Shown piece after piece: positions 26,867 through 34,764 of a stretch of DNA of 64,000 nt (position 1 is its first letter; each line of letters starts with the position of its first letter). The notes below the pieces were generated by a model. That model was not told the DNA's origin, did no database searches, and saw only the letters and a list, made by a program, of their open reading frames with translations. The position numbers and the translations under genes are program-made. The stretch covers positions 2,728,001 to 2,792,000 of the forward strand of contig NZ_VIVK01000001.1 of NCBI RefSeq assembly GCF_007828865.1, written 5' to 3'. This DNA is from Kribbella amoyensis. Lineage in GTDB: Bacteria > Actinomycetota > Actinomycetes > Propionibacteriales > Kribbellaceae.

Positions 26867-27715
26867 ATGAGCAGGGAATCCGCTCTCGTCTCGGCCGACT
26901 GGGTCGAGGAGCACAAGGCCGACGACGGTGTCGTGCTGATCGAGGTCGACGAGGACGTCTCGGCGTACGACGCCGGCCACATCGCCGGTGCGATCAAGCT
27001 GGACTGGAAGGACGACCTCCAGGACCAGGTCCGCCGCGACTTCGTCAACAAGGAGCAGTTCGAGGCCCTGCTGTCCGAGCGCGGGGTCGGCAACGACGAC
27101 ACCGTCGTGCTCTACGGCGGCAACAACAACTGGTTCGCGGCCTACGCGTACTGGTACTTCAAGCTGTACGGCCACGGTGACGTGCGGCTGCTCGACGGCG
27201 GCCGCAAGCGCTGGGAGCTGGACAGCCGCGAGCTCACCGACGAGGTGGTCAAGCGCGAGGCGACCCAGTACACCGCGCAGGAGCCGGACCTGAACATCCG
27301 CGCCTTCCGCGACGAGGTCAACCAGGCCATCGGCGTGAAGAACCTGGTCGACGTGCGCAGCCCCGACGAGTACGCCGGCCGGCTGCTCGCCCCGGCCCAC
27401 CTGCCGCAGGAGCAGGCGCAGCGCGCCGGGCACATCCCGACCGCGGCGAACATCCCGTGGAGCAAGGCGGCCAACGACGACGGCACCTTCCGCGGTGACG
27501 ACGAACTGCAGAAGCTGTACGCCGACGCGGGCGTCGACTTCGGCAAGGACACGATCGCGTACTGCCGGATCGGTGAGCGCTCGGCGCACACCTGGTTCGT
27601 GCTGCACGAGATCCTCGGTCAGGAGAACGTGAAGAACTACGACGGTTCGTGGACCGAGTGGGGCTCGCTGGTCGGTGTACCGGTGGCCCTCGGCGACGAG
27701 CCCGGGAAGGCATGA
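26867..27715 (+). CDS. Thiosulfate sulfurtransferase (tandem rhodanese, CysA/SseA type)
   Basis: The 282-residue protein has two rhodanese domains. The N-terminal one is inactive-like (DEDVSAYDAGHIAGAIKLDW, then TVVLYGGNNNWFA). The C-terminal one carries VDVRSPDEYAGR and the active-site loop YCRIGERSAHTW with catalytic Cys. It moves sulfane sulfur from thiosulfate or 3-mercaptopyruvate to acceptors. The ATG has GAGGAGC upstream. One base separates its TGA from the next ATG. The order thioredoxin, sulfurtransferase, DUF1416 matches thiX-cysA2-sseC2 of mycobacteria as I recall it. Confidence 0.93.
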   Translation: MSRESALVSADWVEEHKADDGVVLIEVDEDVSAYDAGHIAGAIKLDWKDDLQDQVRRDFVNKEQFEALLSERGVGNDDTVVLYGGNNNWFAAYAYWYFKLYGHGDVRLLDGGRKRWELDSRELTDEVVKREATQYTAQEPDLNIRAFRDEVNQAIGVKNLVDVRSPDEYAGRLLAPAHLPQEQAQRAGHIPTAANIPWSKAANDDGTFRGDDELQKLYADAGVDFGKDTIAYCRIGERSAHTWFVLHEILGQENVKNYDGSWTEWGSLVGVPVALGDEPGKA

Positions 27716-27716
27716 C

Positions 27717-28013
27717 ATGTGCGGAGCGAAGAAGGGCGGCCTTGACCTCAAGGGCGTCGACGTCGACAAGGAGGCCGTGATCCAGGGCCAGGTCCTGCGC
27801 GGCGAGGAGCCGGTCGGCGGCGCCTACGTGCGGCTCCTGGACTCCTCCGGTGAGTTCACGGCCGAGGTCCCCACCTCCGCGACCGGGCACTTCCGGTTCT
27901 TCGCGGCGCCGGGCAGCTGGACGCTGCGCACCCTGGCCCCCAAGGCCGACGTGGTCGACCGCCAGGTCGTCGCGCAGTACGGCGAGGTCGCCGAGGTGGC
28001 CGTCGCCGTCTGA
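27717..28013 (+). CDS. DUF1416 (SseC-like) protein
   Basis: The 98-residue protein starts MCGAKKGGLDL, with the conserved Cys2. It has a compact beta-rich domain (VIQGQVLRGEEPVGGAYVRLLDSSGEFTAEV, then TGHFRFFAAPGSWTLRTL) like a small carboxypeptidase-regulatory-type sandwich. It is the constant partner of the CysA-type sulfurtransferase. Biochemical function is unknown; acceptance of sulfur on Cys2 is a hypothesis. The upstream stop and this ATG are one base apart, so translation is coupled. A strong terminator follows. Confidence 0.88.
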   Translation: MCGAKKGGLDLKGVDVDKEAVIQGQVLRGEEPVGGAYVRLLDSSGEFTAEVPTSATGHFRFFAAPGSWTLRTLAPKADVVDRQVVAQYGEVAEVAVAV

Positions 28014-28030
28014 CCGTACGCTGAGTAGCC

Positions 28031-28067
28031 CCGAGGGGCCCGAGCCTTGCGCGCTCGGGCCCCTCGG
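28031..28067 (+). terminator. Terminator of the sulfur operon
   Basis: A perfect 14-bp stem (28031-28044 with 28054-28067, arm CCGAGGGGCCCGAG) has a 9-base loop, followed by TCTGTCT. Confidence 0.75.
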
Positions 28068-28344
28068 TCTGTCTCCGGCCGATGTCGGTTCGTGGACGAT
28101 TCGTTGCCGCAGGCTCCTGCTTCGTCAACGAAACAAAGCGGATCCGGCGTGTCGTCGAGCCTGGCCGGCGTTCTCGATCGCACAAGCTCACCGGGTCCGC
28201 AAGGTCGCGTTCCTCTCGACCGAAGTGCCAATGTAACGGTTTGATCTCGGAGTCCCTGAATCTCGTTACCTACCGCGACCGACTGAGTTGTGTCTGTGTC
28301 CTGGCCCGCTGTTCGGGTCACGCATCACTCAGGGAGGAGGGGTC
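28068..28344. other. Intergenic region before the anchor-P gene
   Basis: I see no gene here. A GTAACG/CGTTAC dyad (28233-28238 and 28264-28269) spans a possible promoter, with TTGATC at 28241-28246 as the only -35-like hexamer. GGGAGGAGG just before 28345 is the ribosome site of the next gene. Confidence 0.35.
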
Positions 28345-29571
28345 ATGAGACCCCGCATCGGATACAAGAAGCTCGCCGCCGTCGGTGTCGCGGCGGTTGT
28401 CGGCGTAGCTTCTACGATCGCGCTGACCTCGGGTTCGGCGTCCGCCGCGCCGGTTTACGGCTACAGCGGCTACGCGTTCGGGACCGACGTGCAGACCGGG
28501 CTCGCGAACAGCGGCCCGCAGGTCATCAGCCAGATCAGCTGCACCACCGACGCGAACCGGAAGGCCGAGAACGACCTGGCCACCGCGAACGTCAACGAGC
28601 AGGCCATCGCGCGCACGGTCAAGACCGACACCAAGGCCTTCGCCGACGAGCGCGGCAACGGTGTGACCAGCACCGCGACCGCCGCCGACATCAAGCTCGG
28701 CTCGCTGCTGTCGCTGACCGGCGCGAAGACCACCACCACCGCGTGGGTCAAGAACGGCAACCTGCACTACACCGGCAGCACCACCTTCGCCGGCGTGAAG
28801 ATCGGCAACGTCGTCGTTCCGTCGCTGCTGAAGGCCAAGCCGAACACCAAGGTCGCCGTTCCGGGCCTCGGCTACGTCGTGCTGAACCGCGTCGGCGGCG
28901 TGAAGACCGAGTCCGGCATCTACTCGTACGCGCAGGCCGTCGTCGTGCACGCCACGGTGAAGAACCGCTATCTCCCGGTCGGTGTCGACGTCGCGGTGCT
29001 GAAGACCCGCGCCGAGGTCACCAAGCCGGCCACCGCGATGGTCATGGGTGACGCGTACGGCACCAAGGCGAGCGTCGACAAGCTGGTCACCTCGAGCCCG
29101 ACCTCCTACCAGGCCACCTGCCAGGGCACGGAAGGCAAGACGGTCCGGGTTGCGGTCGCCGAGCTGAACATCCCGAAGGTCGCGCACGTCGGTGGCGTCT
29201 ACACCACCAAGAACGGCCGGATCGGTGCGGACAAGTCCGACGTCAACTTCACCTCGCACGTCGCGGGCGTGAAGGTCGGCAACCTGTCCATCGGTGCCAT
29301 CGAGTCCGCCGCTTCGGCGTCGAAGACCAAGGACGGCAAGGTCAGCCTGAACTCGTCCTCGAGCATCGCCTCCATCAAGGTCGGCAACAAGGTCTACCCG
29401 GTGCAGACCGGTGAGAACGCCGAGCTGGAGATCCCCGGCATCGCCAAGCTGACCTTCAACCAGGTCGTGCGTCAGAGCCGCTACATCTCCGTCAACGCGC
29501 TGGTGATCGACGTCTACAGCCTGAACACCAAGGTCGTCGTCGGCCACTCGGCCGCCGGTGTGATCGGCTGA
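28345..29571 (+). CDS. Secreted choice-of-anchor-P-type protein
   Basis: The ATG at 28345 follows GGGAGGAGGGG, one of the strongest ribosome sites in the window. The 408-residue precursor has a signal peptide (about residues 1-35, ending GSASA). The mature part is two related beta-rich repeats: SLLSLTGAKTTTTAWVKNGNLH...GVKIGNVVVP and AAESAASASKTKDGKVSLNSSSS-like...IKVGNKVYP. This matches the choice-of-anchor P group as I recall it. One Cys per repeat (SCTTD, TCQGT) may pair. It is likely an abundant surface or secreted structural protein. A strong terminator follows. Confidence 0.8.
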   Translation: MRPRIGYKKLAAVGVAAVVGVASTIALTSGSASAAPVYGYSGYAFGTDVQTGLANSGPQVISQISCTTDANRKAENDLATANVNEQAIARTVKTDTKAFADERGNGVTSTATAADIKLGSLLSLTGAKTTTTAWVKNGNLHYTGSTTFAGVKIGNVVVPSLLKAKPNTKVAVPGLGYVVLNRVGGVKTESGIYSYAQAVVVHATVKNRYLPVGVDVAVLKTRAEVTKPATAMVMGDAYGTKASVDKLVTSSPTSYQATCQGTEGKTVRVAVAELNIPKVAHVGGVYTTKNGRIGADKSDVNFTSHVAGVKVGNLSIGAIESAASASKTKDGKVSLNSSSSIASIKVGNKVYPVQTGENAELEIPGIAKLTFNQVVRQSRYISVNALVIDVYSLNTKVVVGHSAAGVIG

Positions 29572-29625
29572 TCCAGCCACACACCCACCCCACCTGAGTC
29601 GAACCTCACCGACCCAGAGGGCCAC

Positions 29626-29663
29626 AAAGGCCCCCGGAATCCGCAAGGATCCCGGGGGCCTTT
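29626..29663 (+). terminator. Terminator after the anchor-P gene
   Basis: A 12-bp stem AAAGGCCCCCGG/CCGGGGGCCTTT is extended by ATCC/GGAT across one mismatch, with a GCAA tetraloop. The flanking A- and T-runs make it usable from both sides. Confidence 0.85.
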
Positions 29664-29741
29664 CCCGTTGCCCGAAGCAAGCTTCCGGCGAAACCGGCGG
29701 CTGCGGCGCGAAGGATGGGCGCGGCTGTGGTGAACGCCGGC

Positions 29742-30215
29742 TCAGCCGAACTGGCCCGGCTGGTAGTCGCCGGCGGGCTGCTGGGTGATGACGTTGACGC
29801 GGTTGAAGGCGTTGATGACGGCGATCGCCGCGACCAGGGCGGCGAGCTGGTCCTCGGTGTAGTGCTTGGTGGCGGTGAGCCAGACGTCGTCCGGGACACC
29901 GCCGGCCGCGTCGGCGAGGCGGGTGCCCTGTTCGGTCAGTTCCAGGGCGGCCCGCTCGGGCTCGGTGAAGACGGTGGCCTCGCGCCAGGCCGCGACCAGG
30001 TTGAGGCGGAGCTGGGTCTCGCCGGCCGCGAGAGCGTCCTTGGTGTGCATGTCGGTGCAGAAGCCGCAGCCGTTGATCTGGCTCGCGCGGAGCCTCACCA
30101 GCTCCAGGGTCGCGGCGGGGACGCCGGCGCCGGTCGTCGCGTGGCTCGCGGCGATCAGGTGCTTCAGGACCTTGGCCGCGGTCTGGTTGCCGAAGAGGTT
30201 CAGTCGTGCGTCCAT
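29742..30215 (-). CDS. AhpD/carboxymuconolactone-decarboxylase-like peroxidase-fold protein
   Basis: The 157-residue helical protein has the AhpD-like motif SQINGCGFCTDMHTKDALAAGE, with redox Cys pair CGFC and downstream His. Such proteins reduce peroxides with help from a thiol partner, or act as decarboxylases. Cys-X-X-Cys with His favours the AhpD alkylhydroperoxidase type. AAAGGA lies upstream of the ATG. It is convergent with the anchor-P gene. No ahpC neighbour is seen, so the electron donor is unknown. Confidence 0.88.
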   Translation of the reverse strand: MDARLNLFGNQTAAKVLKHLIAASHATTGAGVPAATLELVRLRASQINGCGFCTDMHTKDALAAGETQLRLNLVAAWREATVFTEPERAALELTEQGTRLADAAGGVPDDVWLTATKHYTEDQLAALVAAIAVINAFNRVNVITQQPAGDYQPGQFG

Positions 30216-30337
30216 CGTCGAATCCTTTGCTGTGTGATCGAGGGGTACACAGCTACGACAGAACGACCCGTGCGGATGTGACTCGGCCGGGCTGTGACGT
30301 ACGTCTCGCCGGGTGCCTGGTTGTCAGCGGCAACGGA

Positions 30338-30763
30338 TCAGGACTCGAGGATCAGGGTGACCGGGCCGTCGTTGGTGAGGGCGACCTGCATGTCGGCGCC
30401 GAACCGGCCGCGTTCGACCTTGGCGCCGAGCGACTCGAGCGCCTGGCAGAAGGACTCGTAGAGCGGCTCGGAGACCGGACCGGGGGCGGCCGCGCTCCAC
30501 GACGGACGGCGGCCCTTGCGGGTGTCGGCGTACAGGGTGAACTGGCTGACCGCGAGGATCGGCGCCTGCTCGTCGGCGGCGGAGCGCTCGTCCCGGAGGA
30601 TGCGCAGGGTCCAGATCTTCGCCGCGAGGGCCTTCGCCTTCTCCTCGGTGTCCTCGTGGGTGACCCCGAGCAGGACCATCAGCCCGGGCTCGTCGATCGC
30701 CCCGACCACCTCGCCGTCGACCGTGACGGACGCCTGGCTGACCCGCTGTACGACTGCTCTCAT
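30338..30763 (-). CDS. dtd: D-aminoacyl-tRNA deacylase
   Basis: Dtd hydrolyses D-aminoacyl-tRNA and Gly-tRNA(Ala), protecting translation. I start it at the ATG at 30761-30763 (MRAVVQRV, the standard family N-terminus). The 141-residue protein has [12 protein letters not shown], then [19 protein letters not shown] (substrate pocket SQFTLYA) and the C-terminal [12 protein letters not shown] (NxGP cross-subunit motif). Length is normal. No Shine-Dalgarno sequence is visible; minus-strand CAGACT 7 bases upstream may give a leaderless mRNA. Confidence 0.95.
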   Translation of the reverse strand: MRAVVQRVSQASVTVDGEVVGAIDEPGLMVLLGVTHEDTEEKAKALAAKIWTLRILRDERSAADEQAPILAVSQFTLYADTRKGRRPSWSAAAPGPVSEPLYESFCQALESLGAKVERGRFGADMQVALTNDGPVTLILES

Positions 30764-30900
30764 GCGCCTTAGTCTGCCAACTGGGATCACGCTGGACCGG
30801 CCTCGGGTGCTCGATCCGCCCGAACAGGAGATCGTCCGGCTTTCGGGGCGATTGGCGGGCGAATCTCCCGTTCAAGGCGGCGATCTGGCACGATTCGTTC

Positions 30901-31731
30901 ATGACGTCGACGCTGATCACTGTTGCTCCGACCGGTGCCGAGACCGCGAAGGCGGACGTTCCGGCGCTGCCCACCACGCTCGCCGAGCTGGTGGAGACCG
31001 CGAAGCGGTGCGAGGCCGCCGGCGCCGCGATGATCCACATCCACATCCGCGACGGCGAGCACCGGCCGACGCTCGACCTCGGCCGGCTGACCGACACGGT
31101 CACCGCGGTCCGCGAGAACACCGGGCTGATCGTCCAGCTCTCCACCGGCGGCGCGGTCACCGATCCGTACGACCACCGGCTGCGGGTGCTCGACGCGGCA
31201 CCGGACTCGTGTTCGCTGACGATGGGCACGGTCAACTTCGGCGACGACGTGTTCATGAACCCGTGGCCGTTCGTCACCGAGCTCTACCAGCTCACCCAGG
31301 AGCGCGAGGTCGTCCCGGAGTTCGAGCTGTTCGACCTCGGCCACGTCGCCGCGCTGCACCGGCTGCTGGACAAGTACGGCCTGCCGTACGGCGGCAAGGT
31401 GCACTGCGACCTGGTGATGGGCGTCCCCGGCGGCATGCCCGGGACGACGGACGCCCTGGTTGCCGCGGTCAACGGTCTGCCGAGCGCCGTGACCTCGTGG
31501 TCCGCGACCGGGATCGGCCGGACCAGCCTCCCGGTGGCGCTGGCCGCGCTGTCCAAGGGCGGCCACCTCCGGGTCGGCATGGAGGACACGTTGACGCTGG
31601 CGAAGGGCCACCCGGTCACCCACAACGCGGAGCTCGTCGAACGCGCCGCCACCCTGGCCACCCTCGCCCAGCGGCCGCCGATGTCCCCCGACGAGGCTCG
31701 TACTCACCTGAGCATCAAGCCGCGCTCCTGA
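30901..31731 (+). CDS. BKACE family (3-keto-acid cleavage) enzyme
   Basis: The 276-residue TIM-barrel protein fits the DUF849/BKACE family, which condenses a beta-keto acid with acetyl-CoA and releases acetoacetate plus a CoA ester. The zinc-binding HIHIRDGEHRPTLD (HxH) near residues 47-60 and the late TSWSATGIGR and VRVGMEDTL-like LRVGMEDTLTL segments are visible. The beta-keto substrate cannot be predicted. It appears monocistronic and lacks a clear ribosome site before its ATG. Confidence 0.88.
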   Translation: MTSTLITVAPTGAETAKADVPALPTTLAELVETAKRCEAAGAAMIHIHIRDGEHRPTLDLGRLTDTVTAVRENTGLIVQLSTGGAVTDPYDHRLRVLDAAPDSCSLTMGTVNFGDDVFMNPWPFVTELYQLTQEREVVPEFELFDLGHVAALHRLLDKYGLPYGGKVHCDLVMGVPGGMPGTTDALVAAVNGLPSAVTSWSATGIGRTSLPVALAALSKGGHLRVGMEDTLTLAKGHPVTHNAELVERAATLATLAQRPPMSPDEARTHLSIKPRS

Positions 31732-31929
31732 CCTCACCATCTCCGTCAGCAGCAGTACCCGGGCGCCGCGGTTGTTATCGGTTTGCAGGTTTGGCGGGTC
31801 GCGGGGACTCAGGGCGCGTGGGAGGCTGGTCTGCCGGGCTGGATCCTGGCCGGGACCTCGTGCGTCCCAGGCCGGGTGCCACCTTGCGCCTTTAGGCTGG
31901 GACGGCTGAACGGAGAGGAGCGGGGACAG

Positions 31930-32493
31930 GTGAGGACGCAGCAGCGGTCGTTGGACGACGACGAGCGCGCTATGGCCGACCTCGCGGACGTGCGGGACTG
32001 GGGCCGGGTCTGGGGACCACCGGCGACCGGCCTGGACGCGATCCGCTCCCTGGTCTCCCGGGTCACCGCCGCGACCGGCTGGCGACCCTGGGCCCCCGGC
32101 AGCATCGACCCGAACCGGTACACCTGGGGCCTGGTCACACCCCGCGAGACCGTGATGCTCGTCCTGCCCGACGCGGTCCTGCCGGAGAGCCCGCGCAGCG
32201 GCTGGTCGGCGTACGAGATCGGGCCGAACGACCTCCCGGACGCCGAGGACGGTCTGGACGAGCACTGGCCCGGACAGTTGCAGCTGGCCCGCAAACACTG
32301 GGGTGAGCCGGTGTTCGTCGGCCCGGGCGACGACCCGCGGATCCCTGACGAGTGGCGGGGCCGGCGCCGGCACCTGGCGGTCTGGCTGCGGCCCGGCGCC
32401 GAGATTCACCTGTACGCGACCCAGCCCGACCTCGGCACGCCGAACGCGGCCGCGGGCTTCGGGTACTCCGTCTATGCGAGTGAGGTGGCCTGA
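31930..32493 (+). CDS. Uncharacterised protein coupled to the repeat-protein gene
   Basis: The GTG at 31930 follows a purine-rich GGAGAGGAGCGGGGA. The 187-residue product is acidic, rich in Trp and Pro, and has no membrane helix or signal. Notable segments are DWGRVWGPPATGLDAIRSLV, RYTWGLVTPRETVMLVLP and the C-terminal HLYATQPDLGTPNAAAGFG. I do not recognise the family. The stop and the next start share one base (TGATG), implying that it works with the disordered repeat protein. A domain that binds a partner or ligand is possible, but this is only inference. Confidence 0.75.
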   Translation: MRTQQRSLDDDERAMADLADVRDWGRVWGPPATGLDAIRSLVSRVTAATGWRPWAPGSIDPNRYTWGLVTPRETVMLVLPDAVLPESPRSGWSAYEIGPNDLPDAEDGLDEHWPGQLQLARKHWGEPVFVGPGDDPRIPDEWRGRRRHLAVWLRPGAEIHLYATQPDLGTPNAAAGFGYSVYASEVA

Positions 32494-34157
32494 TGGCGGT
32501 CGAAGAGGAGCTGCTGAGGGACCTGTACATGGTGTTCGGCCGGATCGCGGGGCGGCTGATCCGGCGACGGCAGCAGCGCCGGGCGAACCGGCAGAACGGC
32601 AACCAGGTCGACCGCGAGGCGGAACTGCGCTCGCTGATCGAGGAACTGCGCGACCTGGCCAGGCAGGACCCCGAGGCCGCTGCGCTGGTGGATCGGCTCA
32701 CGCCCGAGGATCGGCAGCGCGTGTACGAGGACCAGGCGCGCCAGATCCAGGAGGAGAGCGGCCGGGCCGAGCGGGAGGGCGATCAGCGTGGCCTCGACGA
32801 CCAGGACCTCGACCGTGAGGGCGACCGGTCGGACCGGGACGAGCAGAGCCGGGACGCACAGGATCGCGACGAGCGTGACCCCAACGACCTGAACAACAAC
32901 GGCATCGACGACCGTCGCGAAGAGACCAACCGTCGCGAGGCGGAGCAGAACCGCACCGACCTCGACCGCAACGGGCGCGACGACAACCTCGACACCACCC
33001 GCCAGGAGGAGCAGGACGTCCGGCGGGACGAGCGGGCCACGGAAGATCGCGAGCGCGAGGAGAAGAAGCGCGAGGGCGAGCGCGGCGGGGACGGGCCGGA
33101 CGCCGTACCGGCTGTGGCCGGCGCTGCCGCCGGCGCGGGAGCCGTGATGGCGGCGGACGAGCTCGAGGAAGACGCCGCCGACCGGCAAGCGGAGGACGCC
33201 CAGACAGCGAACGCGGACCAGGGTCAGGACGGCCCGGCCGTGGAAGGCGACGGGGCGCCTCAGCCGGCTATCGGCGACGCCGCCGACCAGCAGCTCGGCC
33301 AGGACGGCCAGCCCGTCGCGAACCCGGGTGCCCAGATCGAGACCCCGGACCAGGAGGTCGACCCGCGCGACCAGCAGGTTGATGCGCGCGACCAGCAGGT
33401 TGATGCGCGCGACCAGCAGGTCGATGCGCGTGACCAGGAAGTCGATCCGCGCGATCAGCAGGTCGATGACCGCGATCAGCAGGTCGAGGGTGCCGATCCG
33501 CAGCTTGATGCTCGGGATCAGGAGGTCGAGGCCGGGGATCAGGGGCTCGACGGGCAGGAGCCACGGACTGTCGAGGCCGAAGGTGCCGGAGCGCCGGGAG
33601 TCGGGGACGACCGGCAGCCGGGACAGGACCTGGAGGCCGAGGACCGTACGCGGCAGGTCGACCATCAGGGCCTGGAGTCGGACGGTGCGGCCCAGCCCGG
33701 TACCGGCGAGAACGCTGACCGGCAGACCGAGCAGGACGGCCGTCAGAACCAGCAGGAGCTGGGCGACGCGGGTCCGCAGCCGGGGCTGCCGACAGCGGGC
33801 GACCAGCGGTTCGCCGCCGAGCAGCGGAACGTTCAGCAGAACGAGCAGGGCCGGCGCCCGCCGGATGCCGTCGAGACGCGCCTGGACGAGGACCGCGCCA
33901 GCCACCAGGCGGCCAAGGCCAACGATCAGGGCGTCAGCGGCCGGCCGGGCGCCAACCGCGGCCTGGACGAGAAAGAGGTGTCCAAGCTGCAGACGACGGC
34001 CCAGTCCGGTACGTCACCAGCGGCGGGCGCCACCGTGAAATCGGAGCAGCCGGCCGTCGCCGCGGGCCACGCCGGCAAGACCCCCGGTGCCCAGCGGCAA
34101 GGCCTCGGCGCAGGCAAGAGCGGCCCCGAAGGCGGCCTCGAACGCAAGAACGACTGA
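32493..34157 (+). CDS. Large acidic disordered protein with ten 7-residue repeats
   Basis: The 554-residue protein is mostly charged. Residues 1-30 are a basic amphipathic start (FGRIAGRLIRRRQQRR). Residues 40-200 are Asp/Glu/Arg/Gln-rich with two calcium-loop-like stretches (DLNNNGIDD at 132-140, DLDRNGRDD at 156-164). Residues 204-221 (AVPAVAGAAAGAGAVMAA) are the only hydrophobic run. Residues 286-355 are ten tandem heptads of the DQQVDAR type (DNA 33348-33557). The tail is Gln/Gly/Ala-rich. No enzyme domain is visible. It is co-translated with the gene before it. A scaffold or surface protein is conceivable. Confidence 0.8.
   Translation: MAVEEELLRDLYMVFGRIAGRLIRRRQQRRANRQNGNQVDREAELRSLIEELRDLARQDPEAAALVDRLTPEDRQRVYEDQARQIQEESGRAEREGDQRGLDDQDLDREGDRSDRDEQSRDAQDRDERDPNDLNNNGIDDRREETNRREAEQNRTDLDRNGRDDNLDTTRQEEQDVRRDERATEDREREEKKREGERGGDGPDAVPAVAGAAAGAGAVMAADELEEDAADRQAEDAQTANADQGQDGPAVEGDGAPQPAIGDAADQQLGQDGQPVANPGAQIETPDQEVDPRDQQVDARDQQVDARDQQVDARDQEVDPRDQQVDDRDQQVEGADPQLDARDQEVEAGDQGLDGQEPRTVEAEGAGAPGVGDDRQPGQDLEAEDRTRQVDHQGLESDGAAQPGTGENADRQTEQDGRQNQQELGDAGPQPGLPTAGDQRFAAEQRNVQQNEQGRRPPDAVETRLDEDRASHQAAKANDQGVSGRPGANRGLDEKEVSKLQTTAQSGTSPAAGATVKSEQPAVAAGHAGKTPGAQRQGLGAGKSGPEGGLERKND
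33348..33557 (+). repeat. Ten 21-bp tandem repeats encoding DQQVDAR heptads
   Basis: The three central units are nearly identical at DNA level (GACCAGCAGGT then TGATGCGCGC). Outer units are diverged (DQEVDPR, DQQVDDR, DQQVEGA, DPQLDAR, DQEVEAG, DQGLDGQ). This suggests recent expansion from the middle of the array by slippage. Confidence 0.9.
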
Positions 34158-34196
34158 CCGGCACAGGTCGCGACCGCATCAGCGACTGACCGACGT

Positions 34197-34226
34197 GAAC
34201 GGGCCTGGCGATCGCCGGGCCCGTTC
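34197..34226. terminator. Terminator between repeat-protein gene and dsrE-like gene
   Basis: A 9-bp stem GAACGGGCC/GGCCCGTTC has a 12-base loop. It lies between two convergent stops. There is no long T-run. Confidence 0.6.
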
Positions 34227-34233
34227 CGCGTTC

Positions 34234-34596
34234 TCAGTAGACGATCGCCTGGGCGTTGCCGGCGAGGATCTCCTCGGTGAAGGCAGGTGCACCGGCGATG
34301 CGGACGCCGGGCAGCAGGTCGGCCTCGGTCAGGTCGCGGCGCTTGGCGCACTGCGTACAGACCGTCAGCCGGCCGCCGGCCAGGACCCCGGCGAGCAGGT
34401 CCGCGAGCGGGGCCGCGTGCGGGAGGTCGAACTCCTCGGCCCGGCCCGGCACGGCGAACCAGACGGACTCGCCGGTGAGCCACAGCGACACCTCGGCGCC
34501 GGCCGCGACGGCGGAGGCGGCGACGGTGAACGCCTGGTTGGCTCGTTCGGGTTCTTCGGCGCCTGCGGTCAGCTTGATCACCAGCGTGCGGGACAT
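34234..34596 (-). CDS. DsrE family protein
   Basis: The 120-residue protein has the DsrE/DsrF-like fold signature: TLVIKLTAGAEEPERANQAFTVAASAVAAGAEVSLWLTGESV at the N-terminus, and late LTVCTQCAKRRDL with a Cys pair. DsrE-like proteins carry sulfur on a conserved Cys or act in related transfers. Given the DUF4395-rhodanese operon 7 kb away, a sulfur role is possible. Minus-strand TACGGT is 6 bases from the ATG, so the mRNA should be leaderless. Its promoter overlaps that of the divergent microprotein. Confidence 0.85.
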   Translation of the reverse strand: MSRTLVIKLTAGAEEPERANQAFTVAASAVAAGAEVSLWLTGESVWFAVPGRAEEFDLPHAAPLADLLAGVLAGGRLTVCTQCAKRRDLTEADLLPGVRIAGAPAFTEEILAGNAQAIVY

Positions 34597-34602
34597 CACG
34601 CC

Positions 34603-34608
34603 ACCGTA
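34603..34608 (-). promoter_or_regulatory. -10 TACGGT for the leaderless dsrE-like gene
   Basis: The same hexamer and 6-base spacing occur at mshD. It faces the -10 at 34635 of the divergent gene, only 26 bases away. Confidence 0.5.
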
Positions 34609-34634
34609 GCTGAGGGCCCGGCGGCGGCATCCCC

Positions 34635-34640
34635 TAGACT
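34635..34640 (+). promoter_or_regulatory. -10 TAGACT for the leaderless 35-aa gene
   Basis: TAGACT lies 7 bases before the GTG at 34648. No Shine-Dalgarno sequence is present. Confidence 0.5.
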
Positions 34641-34647
34641 GACCGAC

Positions 34648-34755
34648 GTGCTGCACGTCATCTTCACGAGCCTGCTGGTGCTGGTCTGTGTCTTCATGGG
34701 CTGGTTCTCCGCGTTCGTCGTCTACCGGTTGTACCGCGGTCGTTCCGCGAACTGA
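34648..34755 (+). CDS. 35-residue single-pass membrane microprotein
   Basis: From the GTG at 34648 the frame encodes a basic-ended, one-helix peptide. The hydrophobic core is VIFTSLLVLVCVFMGWFSAFVVYRLY and the tail is RGRSAN. The positive-inside rule places the C-terminus in the cytoplasm. It lies 9 bases before the nitrobindin-like gene and is probably co-transcribed with it from a leaderless promoter. I do not know a function. Helix composition and the well-placed -10 argue that it is a real gene. Confidence 0.6.
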   Translation: MLHVIFTSLLVLVCVFMGWFSAFVVYRLYRGRSAN

Positions 34756-34764
34756 GGACCGGCG

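Noticed and set aside
28233..28269. GTAACG/CGTTAC dyad before the anchor-P gene as a defined operator
   Set aside because: Six-base arms with a 25-base gap are expected by chance at this length.
33348..33557. 21-bp tandem repeats considered as a CRISPR or noncoding satellite
   Set aside because: The repeats are directly adjacent, in frame and encode heptads. There are no spacers.
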